Shown here one piece after another: positions 29,239 through 41,152 of a stretch of 64,000 nucleotides of DNA. A program made the translations under genes and the position numbers. Source of the stretch: Anthoceros angustus (taxonomy: Eukaryota; Streptophyta; Anthocerotopsida; Anthocerotales; Anthocerotaceae); NCBI GenBank assembly GCA_010909165.1, contig MU008172.1, positions 62,001 to 126,000 of the forward strand, given 5' to 3'. Below the pieces are notes generated by a model that was given only the letters and a program-made list of their open reading frames with translations, did not search any database and was not told where the DNA came from. Within the stretch, counting starts at the first letter, position 1; each line of letters opens with the position of its first letter.

Positions 29239-30904
29239 AGCCTAAAAGGAATGTATACTGAATAACCCATATTGCGGAAGAGTCCGAATGTCACGAATAG
29301 GAGTTCATAAAGGAGCCCTTGGTCCTTGACCCACCATCTTTGCGCTTGGGGCAATGACGCAGTTTGTGAGGTCATACCGAGACGCGTCAATTGCTGGTTG
29401 AAAACTTTTTCCAAACCCCCTTAGATGGCCTGAAAGGGCCTCTGAGAATTTCTGGAAGGTTCGCTTCCGAGCTGAACCTAACAAATTAATCCCAAAACGG
29501 AGTTACAAAGTTTGAGAGGAACGCTGTAACTCCTGCCAAAGTGTTCCTGCTGCAGTAACGCTGGCAAGAGCCTTCATAGTAGCTTGCAGTTTCGGAGCTT
29601 GCAGCGGTGTGGTATTGGGAGTTTTGAAACCTGCAGCGGCGTGCTATTGGGAGGAAGCTTGGCGTGGGTGACCAGTCTCTCGCTTGAATGAAGCTCTGTA
29701 GGTGTAGAAAGTTAGCTGCTGCCCAATTCGAGACGTTTGATAATGAGATTGAGCTCCCATTTGCCAAGACGCTTGATACCGAGATTGAGGTCGCTCCTCC
29801 GGTTCGGGCTCGAATCGAATGCACGGTCAAGAAGAGGTCTATTATATCCAGGATGAATTTAAATAAAGCAAGCTGTTGGGTCAGGTTGGGTCGGGTTTAA
29901 GGTTTTGGGTTAGGGTCTAGACGTGAGATACTCGGCTCTCACGCAAGCTGGGTTCGAACTCCGATGAATGCATTATTCTCGTAATGTCTGGTTTCGATAA
30001 CGGAATACTTTTCACCCTGTGGAACAAAGTCGGTGACTCCACGGCCAAGACGAGCACAAAACCTGGCAACCCCATGAGGCCTGGTCGGAAGGCCTTTTGG
30101 CAACCCCTGAAGGCTTTGCCTCATTCAACCCGTCACAATCCTAAAAGAGAGAAAGAGACAAGCCTGATCCAACCCGTCACAATCCTAAAAGAGAGAAAGA
30201 GACGAGCCTGATTCAACCCGACACAATCCCAAAAGAGAGAGAGAGCCAAGTTTGATATCGTGACAAGTCATCATATTAGGGTGCTCATAGATGTTGCGCT
30301 GAACCCTAACAAATAGGGACGGAACTTAGGCACGGAACTTTGTCTTCGACTGAGGCCGACATTTCTTAACCCTATAAGGCCTAAGCTATTTTCTCTTTTG
30401 AAGAGATTTAAAGTTTATTATAATTTAATAAATAAAAATAGTATGCCGTTGTTCTCGATTTCAGTAATTCCGCAGTTATGTCATACGCCTACACATCACT
30501 TGAGGAAAACTTTTCACTTTTCGATTTGGTAAGCATTCTCCACAATTTTTTGAAAGCAACGGAGGCCATAAAATAAGGTCATGGCCACCATGGCGGAGAG
30601 GCCGGGCTGAGGTATTTTTGAACGAATAGGGAGGAACACAAGTTTCATTCTTGAGCAAACTTAAGTGGTAGCATCATGCACAGCAACAATGGGCGTCAAC
30701 ACAGCCCTATAGCTGTGTAAATTCCTTGTAAAGCCCCAAGTCGAGATAAAATGGAAGGGTTAAATGGATCCTCCTCCGGCGTCGAGAGAGAATAGTCTAC
30801 ATCGTGCCGTGCAGTCGGTGTCTGACACTGGCCATTTGGTTGTAAAAAGAAAGGATAGAATTCTGGAGCATGCTTTCATGATTGGGCACGCTGAGGCTTC
30901 GAGT
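29239..30904. other. Intergenic with tandem repeat
   Basis: No gene is supported. Around 29940-29955 GGGTTCGAACTCC resembles a tRNA B box, but no cloverleaf folds. About 30112-30245 carries three copies of a ~42-bp unit (CAACCCGTCACAATCCTAAA then AGAGAGAAAGAGAC). Confidence 0.5.
30112..30245. repeat. Three tandem ~42-bp units
   Basis: Each unit reads approximately TTCAACCCGTCACAATCCTA, then AAAGAGAGAAAGAGACAAGC and CTGA, with small differences between copies. Confidence 0.8.
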
Positions 30905-31475
30905 CTACTGCTGGTGGTTCCGGAGTATCTTCACCTGGTTCTGGTTGATGCCGAATGTCTGCTGCAGCACATGGGACGAGAGGCCAGAGGCGAACAAGGC
31001 CTTGGCTGCCTGCTGCGTGCCTGCATTCTGGCTACGGAGGAAAGCAATTCCCCAGGCAGGCCCGTTGCCCACATTCTTCTGGAAAATGCAAGAGGCCCCT
31101 GGGGAACACGAACAGGTAGCCTTGTTCACGGTCTGATGAAAGAGGGTGTTGCCGTTGGAGGACACGAAGCCATCCGTGAGAGTGCTTTCCACCAGGAAGA
31201 AGATCTCGGAGGCCCGCGGGTGAGCGTGAGGAGGATTGAGCCCGTCTTTGGCGTGTTGATTCCCGGGAACTGCGCCACGAAAGCGGGAGTGACCACCGAA
31301 CCCAGCTTGGCAGTCTGTGCGTTGGCGGCCGTGTTGAGGCCAGAGAACTTCAAGTCCTGAGCCGGCTTCCGGTTCTCGCCATATATGTACATGTTGATGA
31401 ACACCCCTGACCGTATATCTTCCTGGGACGCTGGCACGCTGGCACGCAGCAGCGGTTTCAATCGACAGGAGGCTG
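30905..31475 (-). pseudogene. Decayed germin-like protein gene
   Basis: On the minus strand, LKFSGLNTAANAQTAKLGSV with VTPAFVAQFPGINT (start of the cupin) is followed, after a frame change, by TDGFVSSNGNTLFHQTVNKA, FQKNVGNGPAWGIAFLRSQN and SGLSSHVLQQTFGINQNQVK. The strand carrying the metal-binding His-x-His is missing or unreadable (SILLTLTRGPPR replaces it), and GDVFAFPRG is changed to CSCSPG. The gene therefore cannot encode a working cupin. No signal peptide is visible. It is only moderately similar to the intact gene at 20998-21729 and closer to the 455-538 fragment. Confidence 0.8.
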
Positions 31476-31559
31476 CAGCTCTGATGAGAGCCTGAGGCCG
31501 GTGGCTGGCGCAGCGCTCCTCGTCGTCAGTGGCAGCGTGAGATGTCATCGTCCCGACTC

Positions 31560-32150
31560 CAGGAGAAGGATGCTGACACTCTCCGCTGATGATGTATTGT
31601 TGAAATCGCCGATTTGGGTATTATGAATGCTGAGCAGAAGACGCGTACCGTAGGTCTGTTACACAGTCCATGGCCGCTGGCCACGGCCCAGATTTCGACT
31701 CAAGGCCGGCAGACTACCAGACTTGCGCTTTGATCGCATTAGACTAGAGCTCACGGGACATGACGAATTAGGTTGAACTTTCTTACAGCTGAGCAAGAGC
31801 AATTTTGGGTTCCACTTGGAATGTGCGAGTCCCAGTGGTCCTTGTGTACCCACCACATACATAGAGTGGGTGTAAAGCTCGTGAGGCACATTGACCTGAA
31901 CATGAGCTTCGGCAAAGGCAGCCATGACTTGGTGTAGCAGGACAAGCAGGGGGCCGGGCTGGCTCCATCTTATTTATTCCAACCAAAAGCGCTCACGAGC
32001 GAGCAAGCAAGTGCGCCCACCGTCTCAACCCCACACTCCCCACCCGTGCTGCCAGAGAAAGGGATACCGCACACTCCACACTCCCACAACTTCATTGTCT
32101 TGTTACTATCCAGCGTCCGCACTTGTCATTTCCGTATGCACATAAGGGTT
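31560..32150. other. Upstream-like duplicated segment and short ORF
   Basis: 31940-32130 duplicates 2430-2610. On the minus strand an AATAAATAAG string is followed by the shared block and an ORF start at 31925 (MAAFAEAHVQVNVPHELY, 88 codons) that I do not recognise and do not call as a gene. Confidence 0.4.
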
Positions 32151-33640
32151 GTTTGTTGGCATGGCAGGCAGGTACGCACCTACATAGCTGTAACCGATCA
32201 CACCTTCTCTTCATTGCGCTGCTGCTCGCCAATGCCAAGCTTGCGTACCTCGGCCTTGCAACTTCTTTTTTTCCTTAGTTATTTCTATTACCTACCCATT
32301 ATTATTTTTTGGGAAAATAGACAAATACTACAACACGTCTACATTACATACTACGAGAAGAGAAGTCAGCGATATATTATAAGAATTATTAGATTTCCGT
32401 ATGTGCGTACCTGTCACCAAGAAAAAACGCTGAAGCTTAAATAATTGGATTGGAAAGAAAAGTGGCATCATGACAAGGAAGCTTGTGAAGTGGTGTCGCA
32501 TAGCAAAGAAAGTCGATCATGGGAGCTTGTGCCATATCTTTGAATATACAAATGAGTGTACGAAAAGGAGGTCATGTGAGGTCGAAATGGACAGAATTGA
32601 GGTCGTTGTCGACTCCATATGTTTTGAAATTGACAAAACATTATAAATTCAGAAGATATTACAAGGTATACAAAAATTGGACAAGCACTGTCCTCAACGC
32701 TTTTACTGTATGGCATATTGCAGTATCCCTAAAAATAAAGCAGGAAGGTACAACATATGGAAGTAGAAGTCGAGGAATTTGAGGCGAGACGTGTAAAAGA
32801 AGGAAGGAAAAGGTCGAGCGACAGCTGTATGATGAGTAAATTGAAGATGGCGCATGCGAGCAGAAGTCGGGGAAGTTTTCGAGGCTAGCATCGGTCTTGT
32901 CCATTCGCCACCCAAGGCAAAGGCAAAGACCTTTAAAGCAAAGGCAGAGGCAAAGACCTTAAAAGGCAAAGGCAAAGGCAAAGGCAAAGCTGGTCCCACA
33001 AATTTTGCATCTTATCCAGATACATACATATCTCAGTGGGCCTGCCTGGGCCCTGGTGCCTGCTGCCTGCTGCCTGCTGCCTGCTGCCTGCTGCCTGGGG
33101 CCTGCTGCCTGGTCTGGACAACAATCTGAAAGCAAGCAACATGGGGACGCGAGCCTTCCACCTCATCACATGGCATGGCATGGCCTGGCATGGCATGGCA
33201 TGGCATGCGACCGGCCAGCGGCCAGGCCCACGCCATGAATGCCCTGCAATCATCCTCCCCACCGGTCTCCGTACTACGGAACGGGGAAGGGGCCGCGTTG
33301 CGCTTGTTCGTCGTCCTCGTCCTCGTCCCCGTCCCCGTCCCCGTCCCCGTTGCCGTTGCCGTTGAGGTTTGGTTTCAGCCGTCCCCGGTCCCGTCCCGGC
33401 GTCCCGGCGTCCCGGCGTCCCGGCCCGACGGAACGGGGCCCACTCTCCGTTAATCATCACCCCGGGTGCCGTAACTAATCGTGTGACGAGAGAGGGTGAG
33501 AGGGCGAGAGGGCGCGTCGCGCGCCGGGTTCGCCCAGCAGTCATCACCGGGTAATGATGCCCTCCACGGTAATGACGAGCTATAGTCACATGACTGGGTA
33601 TCGATTCTCACGATCCCATCATACATACATATGCATATAT
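32151..33640. other. Low-complexity region upstream of the receptor kinase
   Basis: After 700 bp of plain AT-rich DNA come simple repeats: GGCAAA units (about 32925-32990), CTGCCTG units (33055-33115), TGGCA units (33168-33208), CGTCCC/CCGTCC units (33315-33425). Overlapping ORFs here are products of the repeats. Confidence 0.6.
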
Positions 33641-34510
33641 TAGGGCGAATGCGAGAGGTGAGGCGAGTTGAGTCGTGACTTCACGGCTGGGGTCGGGGCC
33701 CGGCCCGGCCCGACCCGGCTGCCTTCAAGACATCAAGTTGTGGGCTGTGATGAGAGAGAGAGAGAGAGGGTGGCGAAGTGCGTGTGTGTTTGTCCTGACG
33801 TTGTCAGCTGGTTGGCGTGAGTTTTAATACCAATTTTGTGCAGATCCCGCAAATCCCCTCGCCGGGGCCCGGGGACATGACGTTAGCCGGGCCTGAGGCT
33901 GGGGCCTCCAGCGCGCTTTATGGCGGGGCTCCGCCTCCCAGGCCTCGCACAAGCGAAGCGAGTAATGGCGGCAGGGGAGGGGCGTGGGGCCCGTGGGGCG
34001 GGCCCACGGAACCCCGGCCGGCCTCCCGTCCTGGTCACATGCCCACCCGACCCGGCCCGGCCCGCGTCCCGCGTCCGCGTCCTCCGTCCCGCGCCCGCCC
34101 TTCTCCAGGCCCAGGCTCGGTCACGGGGCCTGTGGTCCCGCGCTAAGCCCCAGCCTTTATGTCGCATTCACTCGCAGGCTTTGGGGTTTACGGCAAAGCC
34201 TGCGTGTGCGTACGTTTGCTTAGGCTGGCCTGGCGCCAGGCCCAGTCCCCGCCACAATTGAGAGCCTGCCCGGCTGCGAGCCTGCCTCTGCCTCTTGCCT
34301 CTGCCTCTGCCTCTGCCGCTGCCGCTGCCGCTGCCGCTGCCTGCCCACCACCGCACACCTTCCACTCCTCCGCACGACAATGCAAGAACAAGAAGCAGCG
34401 CACGCAGAGCCGGGAGAAGGAGCAGCAGCTGGCGCTGCCAGCTCCGTCGTCCTCCTCCTCTTCGTTGCTCCTCCTTCTCCTCTTCCGCGCAAGCAGCAGC
34501 AGCAGCAGCA
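33641..34510. promoter_or_regulatory. Upstream and leader region of the ERECTA-family gene
   Basis: GC-rich, with a pyrimidine-rich leader containing CTGCCT/GCCGCT repeats (34280-34345), CCTCCT runs (34448-34490) and a CAG run just before the ATG. Reading through the leader would give an implausible Leu-Pro repeat, so the ATG at 34511 is preferred. No TATA box was assigned. Confidence 0.4.
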
Positions 34511-37471
34511 ATGCGGAAGCGGGGCTTGGAGGTAATGCTGCTGCCGGCGCTGCCCCTGCTCCTGCTCCTGCTGCTGCTGCAATCGGGGGCCGGAGCGCGG
34601 GGGGAGGACGATGGGGACGCGCTGCTGGAGCTCCGCAGCGGCTTCTCCACGTCCGCGGAGGGGGGCGTGCTGCCGGACTGGGACCGCGGGAGGAATCCCG
34701 ATTTCTGCACCTGGACCGGGGTGAACTGCTCGGGGGGCGTCGTCACGGGGCTCTTCCTCAACGGCACTAATTTGAGCGGGGAGCTCTCGCCCGCGGTGGG
34801 GAAATTGAAGTGGCTCGTCTGGCTGCATCTGGACTACAACAACCTCACGGGCCAGATACCCGGGGAGATTGGGGGATGCCAGAGGCTGCAGGAGCTGGAT
34901 CTGTCCGGGAACATGCTGTCAGGGGACATCCCCTACACCATACCGCAGCTCAGGGACCTGGAGCTGCTGTCGCTCAACGGGAATCGGCTCACCGGGGTCA
35001 TCCCGACCACGCTCTCGCAGCTCCCGAGCTTGAAGGTGCTGGACCTGGCGCAGAACCGCCTCACGGGGGAGATACCCTCGCTGCTCTACTGGAGCAGCGT
35101 GCTGCAGTTCCTCGGCTTGCGGGAGAACAACCTCACGGGGCACCTGTCCCCGGACATCTGCCGCCTCTCCAGCCTCTGGTACTTCGACATCCAGAACAAC
35201 AACATCTCGGGGCCTATTCCGGACACCATCGGGAACTGCACCTCGTTCCAGGTGCTGGTCCTGGGGAACAACCAGCTCACGGGGCCTATTCCCGACAGCA
35301 TTGGCTATTTGCAAGTCAGCACGCTGTCGCTGCAGAATAATCGCCTCACGGGCGTTATTCCGGATGTCATCGGCCTCATGCAGGCGCTCATCGTGCTGGA
35401 TTTGAGCGGGAACCTGCTGGAGGGGAGTATCCCGCCGGCGCTGGGGAATTTGACGTATGCTGACAAGCTCTACTTGAATGGCAATTTCTTGACAGGTTCT
35501 ATTCCGCCGGAGCTGGGGAACATGTCCAAGCTCAGCTACCTCCAGCTCAACAACAACATGCTCACGGGGGAGATCCCGTCCGAGCTCGGCAGTCTGGATG
35601 AGCTCTTCCAGTTGATACTCTCCAACAACCAGCTCACGGGGCCCCTGCCGGAGAATCTCAGCGCCTGCACGGCGCTCAACTACCTCGACGTGCACCACAA
35701 TTTCCTCAACGGCACCGTGCCCCCTCAGCTGGAGAGGCTCGACAATCTCACCTTCCTCAATCTCTCCTCCAACTTCTTCTCGGGCGATATTCCTGACGAG
35801 GTCTGCAACATCATCAACTTGGATACTTGGGACTTCTCCAACAATCTCTTCACCGGCCCTATTCCAACTCGCGTCGGCAACCTGGAGCACCTCATCACTT
35901 TCGTTCTCCGGGGGAACCAGCTCACAGGTGGGATACCCAGGAGCATTGGGAGGCTTGGCCAGAGTTTGACCTTCCTGGATCTCTCCAGTAACATGCTTTC
36001 AGGCGGATTGCCGATCGAGCTCGGGGAGTTGCAGCAGCTGGAGACGCTTATTCTCAACAACAACAATTTCTCTGGGCCCATTCCGCCGCAGATTCTGAAT
36101 GGCTACAGTTTGAAGTACCTCAATCTGTCCTTCAACAATTTCTCGGGCGATGTGCCTGCGGGGATCACTGTTTTCCCTCCCGATGCCTTCTTGGGGAATC
36201 AATTTTTGTGCCACACCTCGTCTGCCACATGCGGCTCTCTACCTCGAGCTTACAATGGCCGTTTGGGAACGTCAGGGATATGGGGGATTGCAGTGGCCGC
36301 TGCCTGTTTGCTGGCATTGTTCATCTTCTGCCTCCTCAGGTGGAGTCAGCCCGAGTTCTTCCTCAAGGGACCGCACAAGTCCTTCCCTGCTCGGTCCTAT
36401 TCTGGGCCTCCGGCTCTTGTAATCTTTCACATGGGCATGGCCGTCCACTCCTACGATGAACTCATGAGGATCACTGAGAACCTGAGTGACAAGTTCTTGA
36501 TAGGCAGGGGAGCTTCCAGTGCAGTCTACAAGTGCGTGCTCAAGAATGGCCAAGCTCTGGCTATCAAGAAGTTATATGCTCACCACCCTGAGAACGTTCT
36601 GGAGTTCAAGACCGAGCTGGAAACTGTTGGCAACGTCAAGCACCGCAACCTTCTCAGCCTGCGAGGTTATATGCTCTCCCCGACAGGCAATCTGCTCTTC
36701 TATGACTACATGGAGAACGGAAGCTTGTGGGATGTTCTCCATGGGGAGTACAAATCAGCCCTGGACTGGAGCACACGGCTGAAGATTGCAGTTGGAGCGG
36801 CTCAGGGCCTGGCCTATTTGCATCACAACTGCAGCCCTCGTATTGTGCACCGCGACGTGAAGTCGTCCAACATTCTGCTGGACTCCAACTACGATGCCCG
36901 GCTAGCGGACTTCGGCATTGCCAAAAGTGTGGCCATGTCCAAGTCTTTCACGTCCACCTATGTCATCGGGACCATAGGCTACATCGATCCGGAGTATGCT
37001 CAGACTTCTAGGCTGAATGAGAAGTCGGATGTCTACAGTTTCGGCATCGTACTTCTGGAGCTGCTTACTGGCAGGAAAGCGGTGGATGATGCCGACAACC
37101 TGCTTCAATTTGTCATGTCCAAGGTCAGGGATAACACGATCTTGGAGTTCCTGGATGAGCAAGTCCGATCCACCTGTATCGACGTGGCTCTGCCCGAAAG
37201 AGCCCTGAAGCTTGCCTTGCTGTGCACCAAGGAGAGCCCTAGTCTGCGGCCCAATATGTATGATGTGGCACAGGTTCTGCTGTCCCTGCTCGAGGTCTCC
37301 CTGCCCAAGCCCGTTGCTCCTGCCCAGCCCCCTTGCAGCCCTGGGCAACGGCGGTATCTGGATGACTACGTCGACAGCAAGCACCGAAAGGACAGTTCAG
37401 AGAGCAACTCCTCAGATGGAGCGCATCTCCTCTTCAAATTTGGAGAAGTCATCTCTCAAAACACGTCTTAA
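34511..37471 (+). CDS. ERECTA-family leucine-rich-repeat receptor kinase, intronless
   Basis: An uninterrupted ORF of 986 residues, close to the usual ERECTA length. In order: signal peptide (1-30, Leu-rich), LRR N-terminal cap with CTWTGVNCSG, about twenty LRRs (LxxLDLSGNxLxGxIP type) to about residue 560, a transmembrane helix at about 586-611 (IWGIAVAAACLLALFIFCLL), then the kinase. Catalytic parts are intact: GRGASSAVYK, AIKKLY with the ATP-binding Lys, HRDVKSSNILLD (His 780) and DFGIAKS (Asp 800). The stretch after the kinase core, DNLLQFVMSKVRDN and LALLCTKESPSLRPNMYDVA, is the ERECTA-type signature. These receptors sit in the plasma membrane, bind secreted EPF-type peptides and control growth and cell patterning through a MAP kinase cascade. 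Angiosperm ERECTA genes have more than twenty introns; none is present here. Confidence 0.9.
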   Translation: MRKRGLEVMLLPALPLLLLLLLLQSGAGARGEDDGDALLELRSGFSTSAEGGVLPDWDRGRNPDFCTWTGVNCSGGVVTGLFLNGTNLSGELSPAVGKLKWLVWLHLDYNNLTGQIPGEIGGCQRLQELDLSGNMLSGDIPYTIPQLRDLELLSLNGNRLTGVIPTTLSQLPSLKVLDLAQNRLTGEIPSLLYWSSVLQFLGLRENNLTGHLSPDICRLSSLWYFDIQNNNISGPIPDTIGNCTSFQVLVLGNNQLTGPIPDSIGYLQVSTLSLQNNRLTGVIPDVIGLMQALIVLDLSGNLLEGSIPPALGNLTYADKLYLNGNFLTGSIPPELGNMSKLSYLQLNNNMLTGEIPSELGSLDELFQLILSNNQLTGPLPENLSACTALNYLDVHHNFLNGTVPPQLERLDNLTFLNLSSNFFSGDIPDEVCNIINLDTWDFSNNLFTGPIPTRVGNLEHLITFVLRGNQLTGGIPRSIGRLGQSLTFLDLSSNMLSGGLPIELGELQQLETLILNNNNFSGPIPPQILNGYSLKYLNLSFNNFSGDVPAGITVFPPDAFLGNQFLCHTSSATCGSLPRAYNGRLGTSGIWGIAVAAACLLALFIFCLLRWSQPEFFLKGPHKSFPARSYSGPPALVIFHMGMAVHSYDELMRITENLSDKFLIGRGASSAVYKCVLKNGQALAIKKLYAHHPENVLEFKTELETVGNVKHRNLLSLRGYMLSPTGNLLFYDYMENGSLWDVLHGEYKSALDWSTRLKIAVGAAQGLAYLHHNCSPRIVHRDVKSSNILLDSNYDARLADFGIAKSVAMSKSFTSTYVIGTIGYIDPEYAQTSRLNEKSDVYSFGIVLLELLTGRKAVDDADNLLQFVMSKVRDNTILEFLDEQVRSTCIDVALPERALKLALLCTKESPSLRPNMYDVAQVLLSLLEVSLPKPVAPAQPPCSPGQRRYLDDYVDSKHRKDSSESNSSDGAHLLFKFGEVISQNTS

Positions 37472-39677
37472 GGCGCCAGGTTCTGACCATGTAACTTGTT
37501 CCTTGGTCCAAACAGCAGGCCTGCGGACTTTTTGTCACCACGTTTGTATACTGCTCTGTAAAATCGTTCGAATTCTGCCTGGTTTAGTATTGCAGGCCTC
37601 ATAGTTCATCTAGGTAGGAAGCGAAACAGTAGGATAGCTCTTATCAGTCAGTTGCATAGGCACCAAGAGGGGCACCAGGAGATGATCTCTGTGGTTTGTA
37701 CATCATCTCCCGAAGCTTTGCCAACCCGAGTACTGGCACCCATCTTGGCGTCTTGTTCGAAGCACGAGATGTGTGAGATGGTTGCCCGTCCGTCTTCTAA
37801 GTATGGCTTCACACATCCAAGGCGGTCACAGCAACGGTGTCACATTTGCACGTTTCCTCCATAGAAAATGGAGCTTCCCTACTACTCACGCGGAACAGTC
37901 CCTTCTAAGTCCCACCCCGTCCCGTTTCCGTTTCCATCGTTCGCGCACTTCGTGTGTGTAAACTGTGAGACACATAGACATACTGTTCTCACTACCTCCT
38001 ATTCAAGCCAAGTCGAACACCGACTTTTGAGCGGGCGTATGTCAGGCTCCATGCTCCATCCACGAGAAGCGCCCAGTCCCACACCCTCTCTGGCCGATCA
38101 GAATCTCAGAATTTTGTTCCAGCCTGAAAGATGAGTCCTGGGCGTGGCGTCTCAAGACCTAGCTTTATGAGTCCTGGAGTCCGGATGGCTGATGCTATTC
38201 CTGGAGCTTGATTATTGTAGGCATTCCTGGCGTCTGAATACCTAGTGTAAGTCCTGGCGTCTGGATAGCTATTCCTGGGGTCTGAATCCAGTAGCTATTC
38301 CTGGCGTCTGTTGATATTCCTGCCTCCGGAGTAGCTGGGGATCACTCTTTCCGGTCATGCTTTTCAGTCCTGGCGTCTGAGAAGTTGAGAATCACTCGTT
38401 CCGCGGTATTTCTTCTGTTCCACACGCTCGTCGCTCGGATGGACGAGGATCGGATTGGATTTCGGGGATAGAATATTGAGGGCGGCGAGTTGTGTTCCAC
38501 TCCATCACACTTCCATTCGCAACAGCTTCGAGGTAATACGGGCGCCGGTGTTCCCCAACATCACACGTTCTATTGAGATGGTAAAAACGTAAGGTCGCCA
38601 GTACAACGGAGGCACTTGTCGCAGGCTTCCTCAGTCCCACAAGCTTGAGATAGAGGAAGTGCGTTAGGTCTTTAACGTCTGCAAACCTAGCAAAAGCCCA
38701 AGCTTGGCCCTAGCCTGTCTACTCCCTTCGTCTAGAAAACTTCCGCTTGAACGACTTGGCTGGCCACCGACGGTAAGAGCTCCAATGGAACTCCAAAAAG
38801 CCAGAGAGTAGAAATGGCTGTTCACCAAAGGCTGGAAACAAGGCGACAAGGACCTTGCAAAAAAAGCCTGGTGAACACACAAACAGCCACAAAAAGAAGC
38901 ACAATGCTAATTTTCCCTTGCTGCATGTACTGGCATGGGCCAAACTTAGACTCACAGCTAAAAACTCAGCGGAGCAACCCCCATCAGCTACTGCAAAAGA
39001 GGAAACCAGAAACCTGGCAAACACTCTTGAAAAAGAGGGAACACCGACCCGCTGGATAACAGCCTGACGCTCAAGACCGACAAGAAACCGTTGTATACTG
39101 GGTGACAACACTAGGTGCACAGGAGAAAAAACCTAGAAACACACCAGCCCCCATACTCTGCAGTCTCCAAACCTCCACGGTAGCGAAGGTGAAAAACTAA
39201 GAATGCTCGAGATGCGTACACTACACTAAACAGCGCTGACTCCATCACACAAGACAGACTAGTCGACTGTACATAGTGCTGAGATAAGACATGAAACAGC
39301 GGAATCAGACTGCATTATTTCAGCACAGTGGAGGGAAACACCTGGCAAACCTGGACGACTCAAACCCTATCAGTGGAGTACCTCCATCCGCAAACAAGAC
39401 ATCCTTGGTGTGACATGAATGACCTGCTCCACAGCAAATCACACCCCGGTACTCACACAGAAAGACCCTTTCCCATACCCCAAGAAGAACGACATGAACC
39501 TTTCATGCACCAAGATTCATCGCTTGACAAATCAGGTGCATTTGCAGAGTGCACCTGATTCAAAACATGTCCCCAGATCCCTCGCAGTGGCAGGCCCCTC
39601 TTCTTCGAAAAGGCATCATGCCAAACCTCTTACACAGGGTCCACGGGTATGCTCGACTGCCACTTCCAGTCTTCACA
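37472..39677. other. Intergenic with a degenerate minisatellite
   Basis: Holds the 3' region of the receptor kinase gene and of the bHLH gene (convergent). At about 38140-38385 a degenerate unit built on TTCCTGGCGTCTGAAT/GGAT recurs about eight times. CATTTGCAGAGTGCACCTGA and its near complement TCAGGTGCA lie near 39533-39560. Confidence 0.5.
38140..38385. repeat. Degenerate minisatellite (TCCTGGCGTCTG units)
   Basis: Irregularly spaced units of TCCTGGCGTCTG(A/G)AT, often followed by AGCTATTCCTGG, occur about eight times. Spacing varies from about 25 to 45 bp. Confidence 0.65.
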
Positions 39678-41152
39678 TCAGACCGCAGTCTTCAATATAG
39701 ATTGTAGAGATGTCACAATGTCATCTGCTGACATTTCACAGCCATCCTCCATCTGCAGAGCACCAAAAGTCATCCCCCAAGATTCCATTCTCTAGAGTCT
39801 CTCGAGTCACCAACAGTGCAAACACATGACAGGAGCTTACACCTAGGGTGCAGTGGCAACAGTGATGCCAAACACCAGCAGTTTACCTGGGCACTGAACG
39901 TCAGCTCATGCGATGTCTCCGTGAAAGACAGTATGTTGGCATTCATCACCACCAACTGCAAATTTTCGAGCTCCGCCATGGCCTTGGGCAGAAGGCCCTT
40001 CTTCTTCTCACAGTGGATGCGGATCAGCACGTTCTTGTCGATCATGCGAGCCTCGATCTCAGGAGGCTGCTCGGTTTCATCTGAAATCTCTTCAGATTCA
40101 CCTGCCACATCCTCTGCGGTAGAGCTCTTGGCTTCCTTACAAGAAGCTGCAATGAGCCTGACTGACGAGACAGAGCGCACTCGCTTCGGGGCCTGTTCCT
40201 CCATAGTCTTGAGCCGCTCCTGTAACTGCTTGACATACTTGATCGCATCTCCCAGAACGGAGGCCTTGTCCATCTGGTTCATCAACGGTCACAGAGGCGA
40301 TATGACAATCCACAAGAATAGTGAGCAGCCGAAGGCCAAAACGAGAGGTCCCACAAACTTTGACAAGGCTCAAAAATATACCTTCTTCAGGCCTGGAACT
40401 ATGGCCGACAAAGCAATGAAGCGCTGGCTGAGCTTTTCCCGTCGTTTACGCTCCGCCATGATGTGATCCTGTGTGTGTCCAGACCCCTTAGTCGGTGCCG
40501 CCGGCGCTTTCACCTCAGAGTTCACCCTGAGGACGTTCATGTCCGGATTGTAGACTTCCGGCTTGTGCCTTCCCCTAATGGATTCGGTGGGCGACAAGGG
40601 AATTTCCCCACGAGGCCCACCCGAACTGAGAGTTTCATGAGAAACCCCTTCCGTGACGCTGTCCAGAACGGTTGATCCCGGCGAGCCGCCGAGCTCCGGC
40701 TGGGTGGATGGAGTCCTGGGAACTAAAGTCTCCTGGATCTCATCTCGCAGCTTCGCACCGTAGGCCTGCATCTGCAACTGCTGGGACAAAAACTGGTGCT
40801 GATGCATCTGCTGCTGCAACTGCTGCAGCTGGTGCGGTTGTTGGTAAAATTGCTGCTGTCTGGGCCGCTGGACGGGCACTGGCTGCGGCAAACTGTTCGT
40901 CCCCCCATGACAGCTCAAGTCCTCCCAGGGGCTGGACTTGAGCATCTTCGCTGGTCGCTCCAAGTTGGAGTAGCCGTCCATGGACGGGAACGTCGGCTGG
41001 TTAAACATCTGGTGGGTAGCAAAAGGCTTCACATCCCGCGTCTTGAGCGCTCCCGCAAGGTCGAAGCTGTTGCAGGCGGTCGCCATAGGCGCAACCTGGT
41101 CCGCCGGCTTGTACAGGCTGTCTAAGTGGCGGACGAGTGCCGGATCGTCCAT
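39678..41152 (-). CDS. bHLH transcription factor (NAI1/bHLH18-25-like subfamily)
   Basis: Exons 41152-40382, 40273-39887 and 39752-39678 join in frame through introns of 108 and 134 nt to 410 residues. A Gln-rich region (about residues 95-125) precedes the bHLH: the basic part HIMAERKRREKLSQRFIALS has the His-Glu-Arg residues that read E-box DNA, and helix 2 continues across the first intron as MDKASVLGDAIKYVKQLQER. A C-terminal ACT-like domain contains MIDKNVLIRIHCEKKKGLLP and ends in the short last exon (MSADDIVTSLQSILKTAV). The same exon border between helix 1 and the MDKASVLGDAI block occurs in angiosperm members. The first ATG lies three bases after an acceptor-like TGGCAG, so a non-coding upstream exon is likely. 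Targets are unknown; angiosperm relatives act in ER-body formation and iron or jasmonate responses. Confidence 0.88.

Noticed and set aside
29925-29965. tRNA gene suggested by a B-box-like GGGTTCGAACTCC
   Set aside because: No acceptor or anticodon stem can be formed around it.
34295-34510. In-frame N-terminal extension of the receptor kinase (Leu-Pro repeats)
   Set aside because: It is a readthrough of CTGCCT/GCCGCT simple repeats in the leader and would precede a normal signal peptide.
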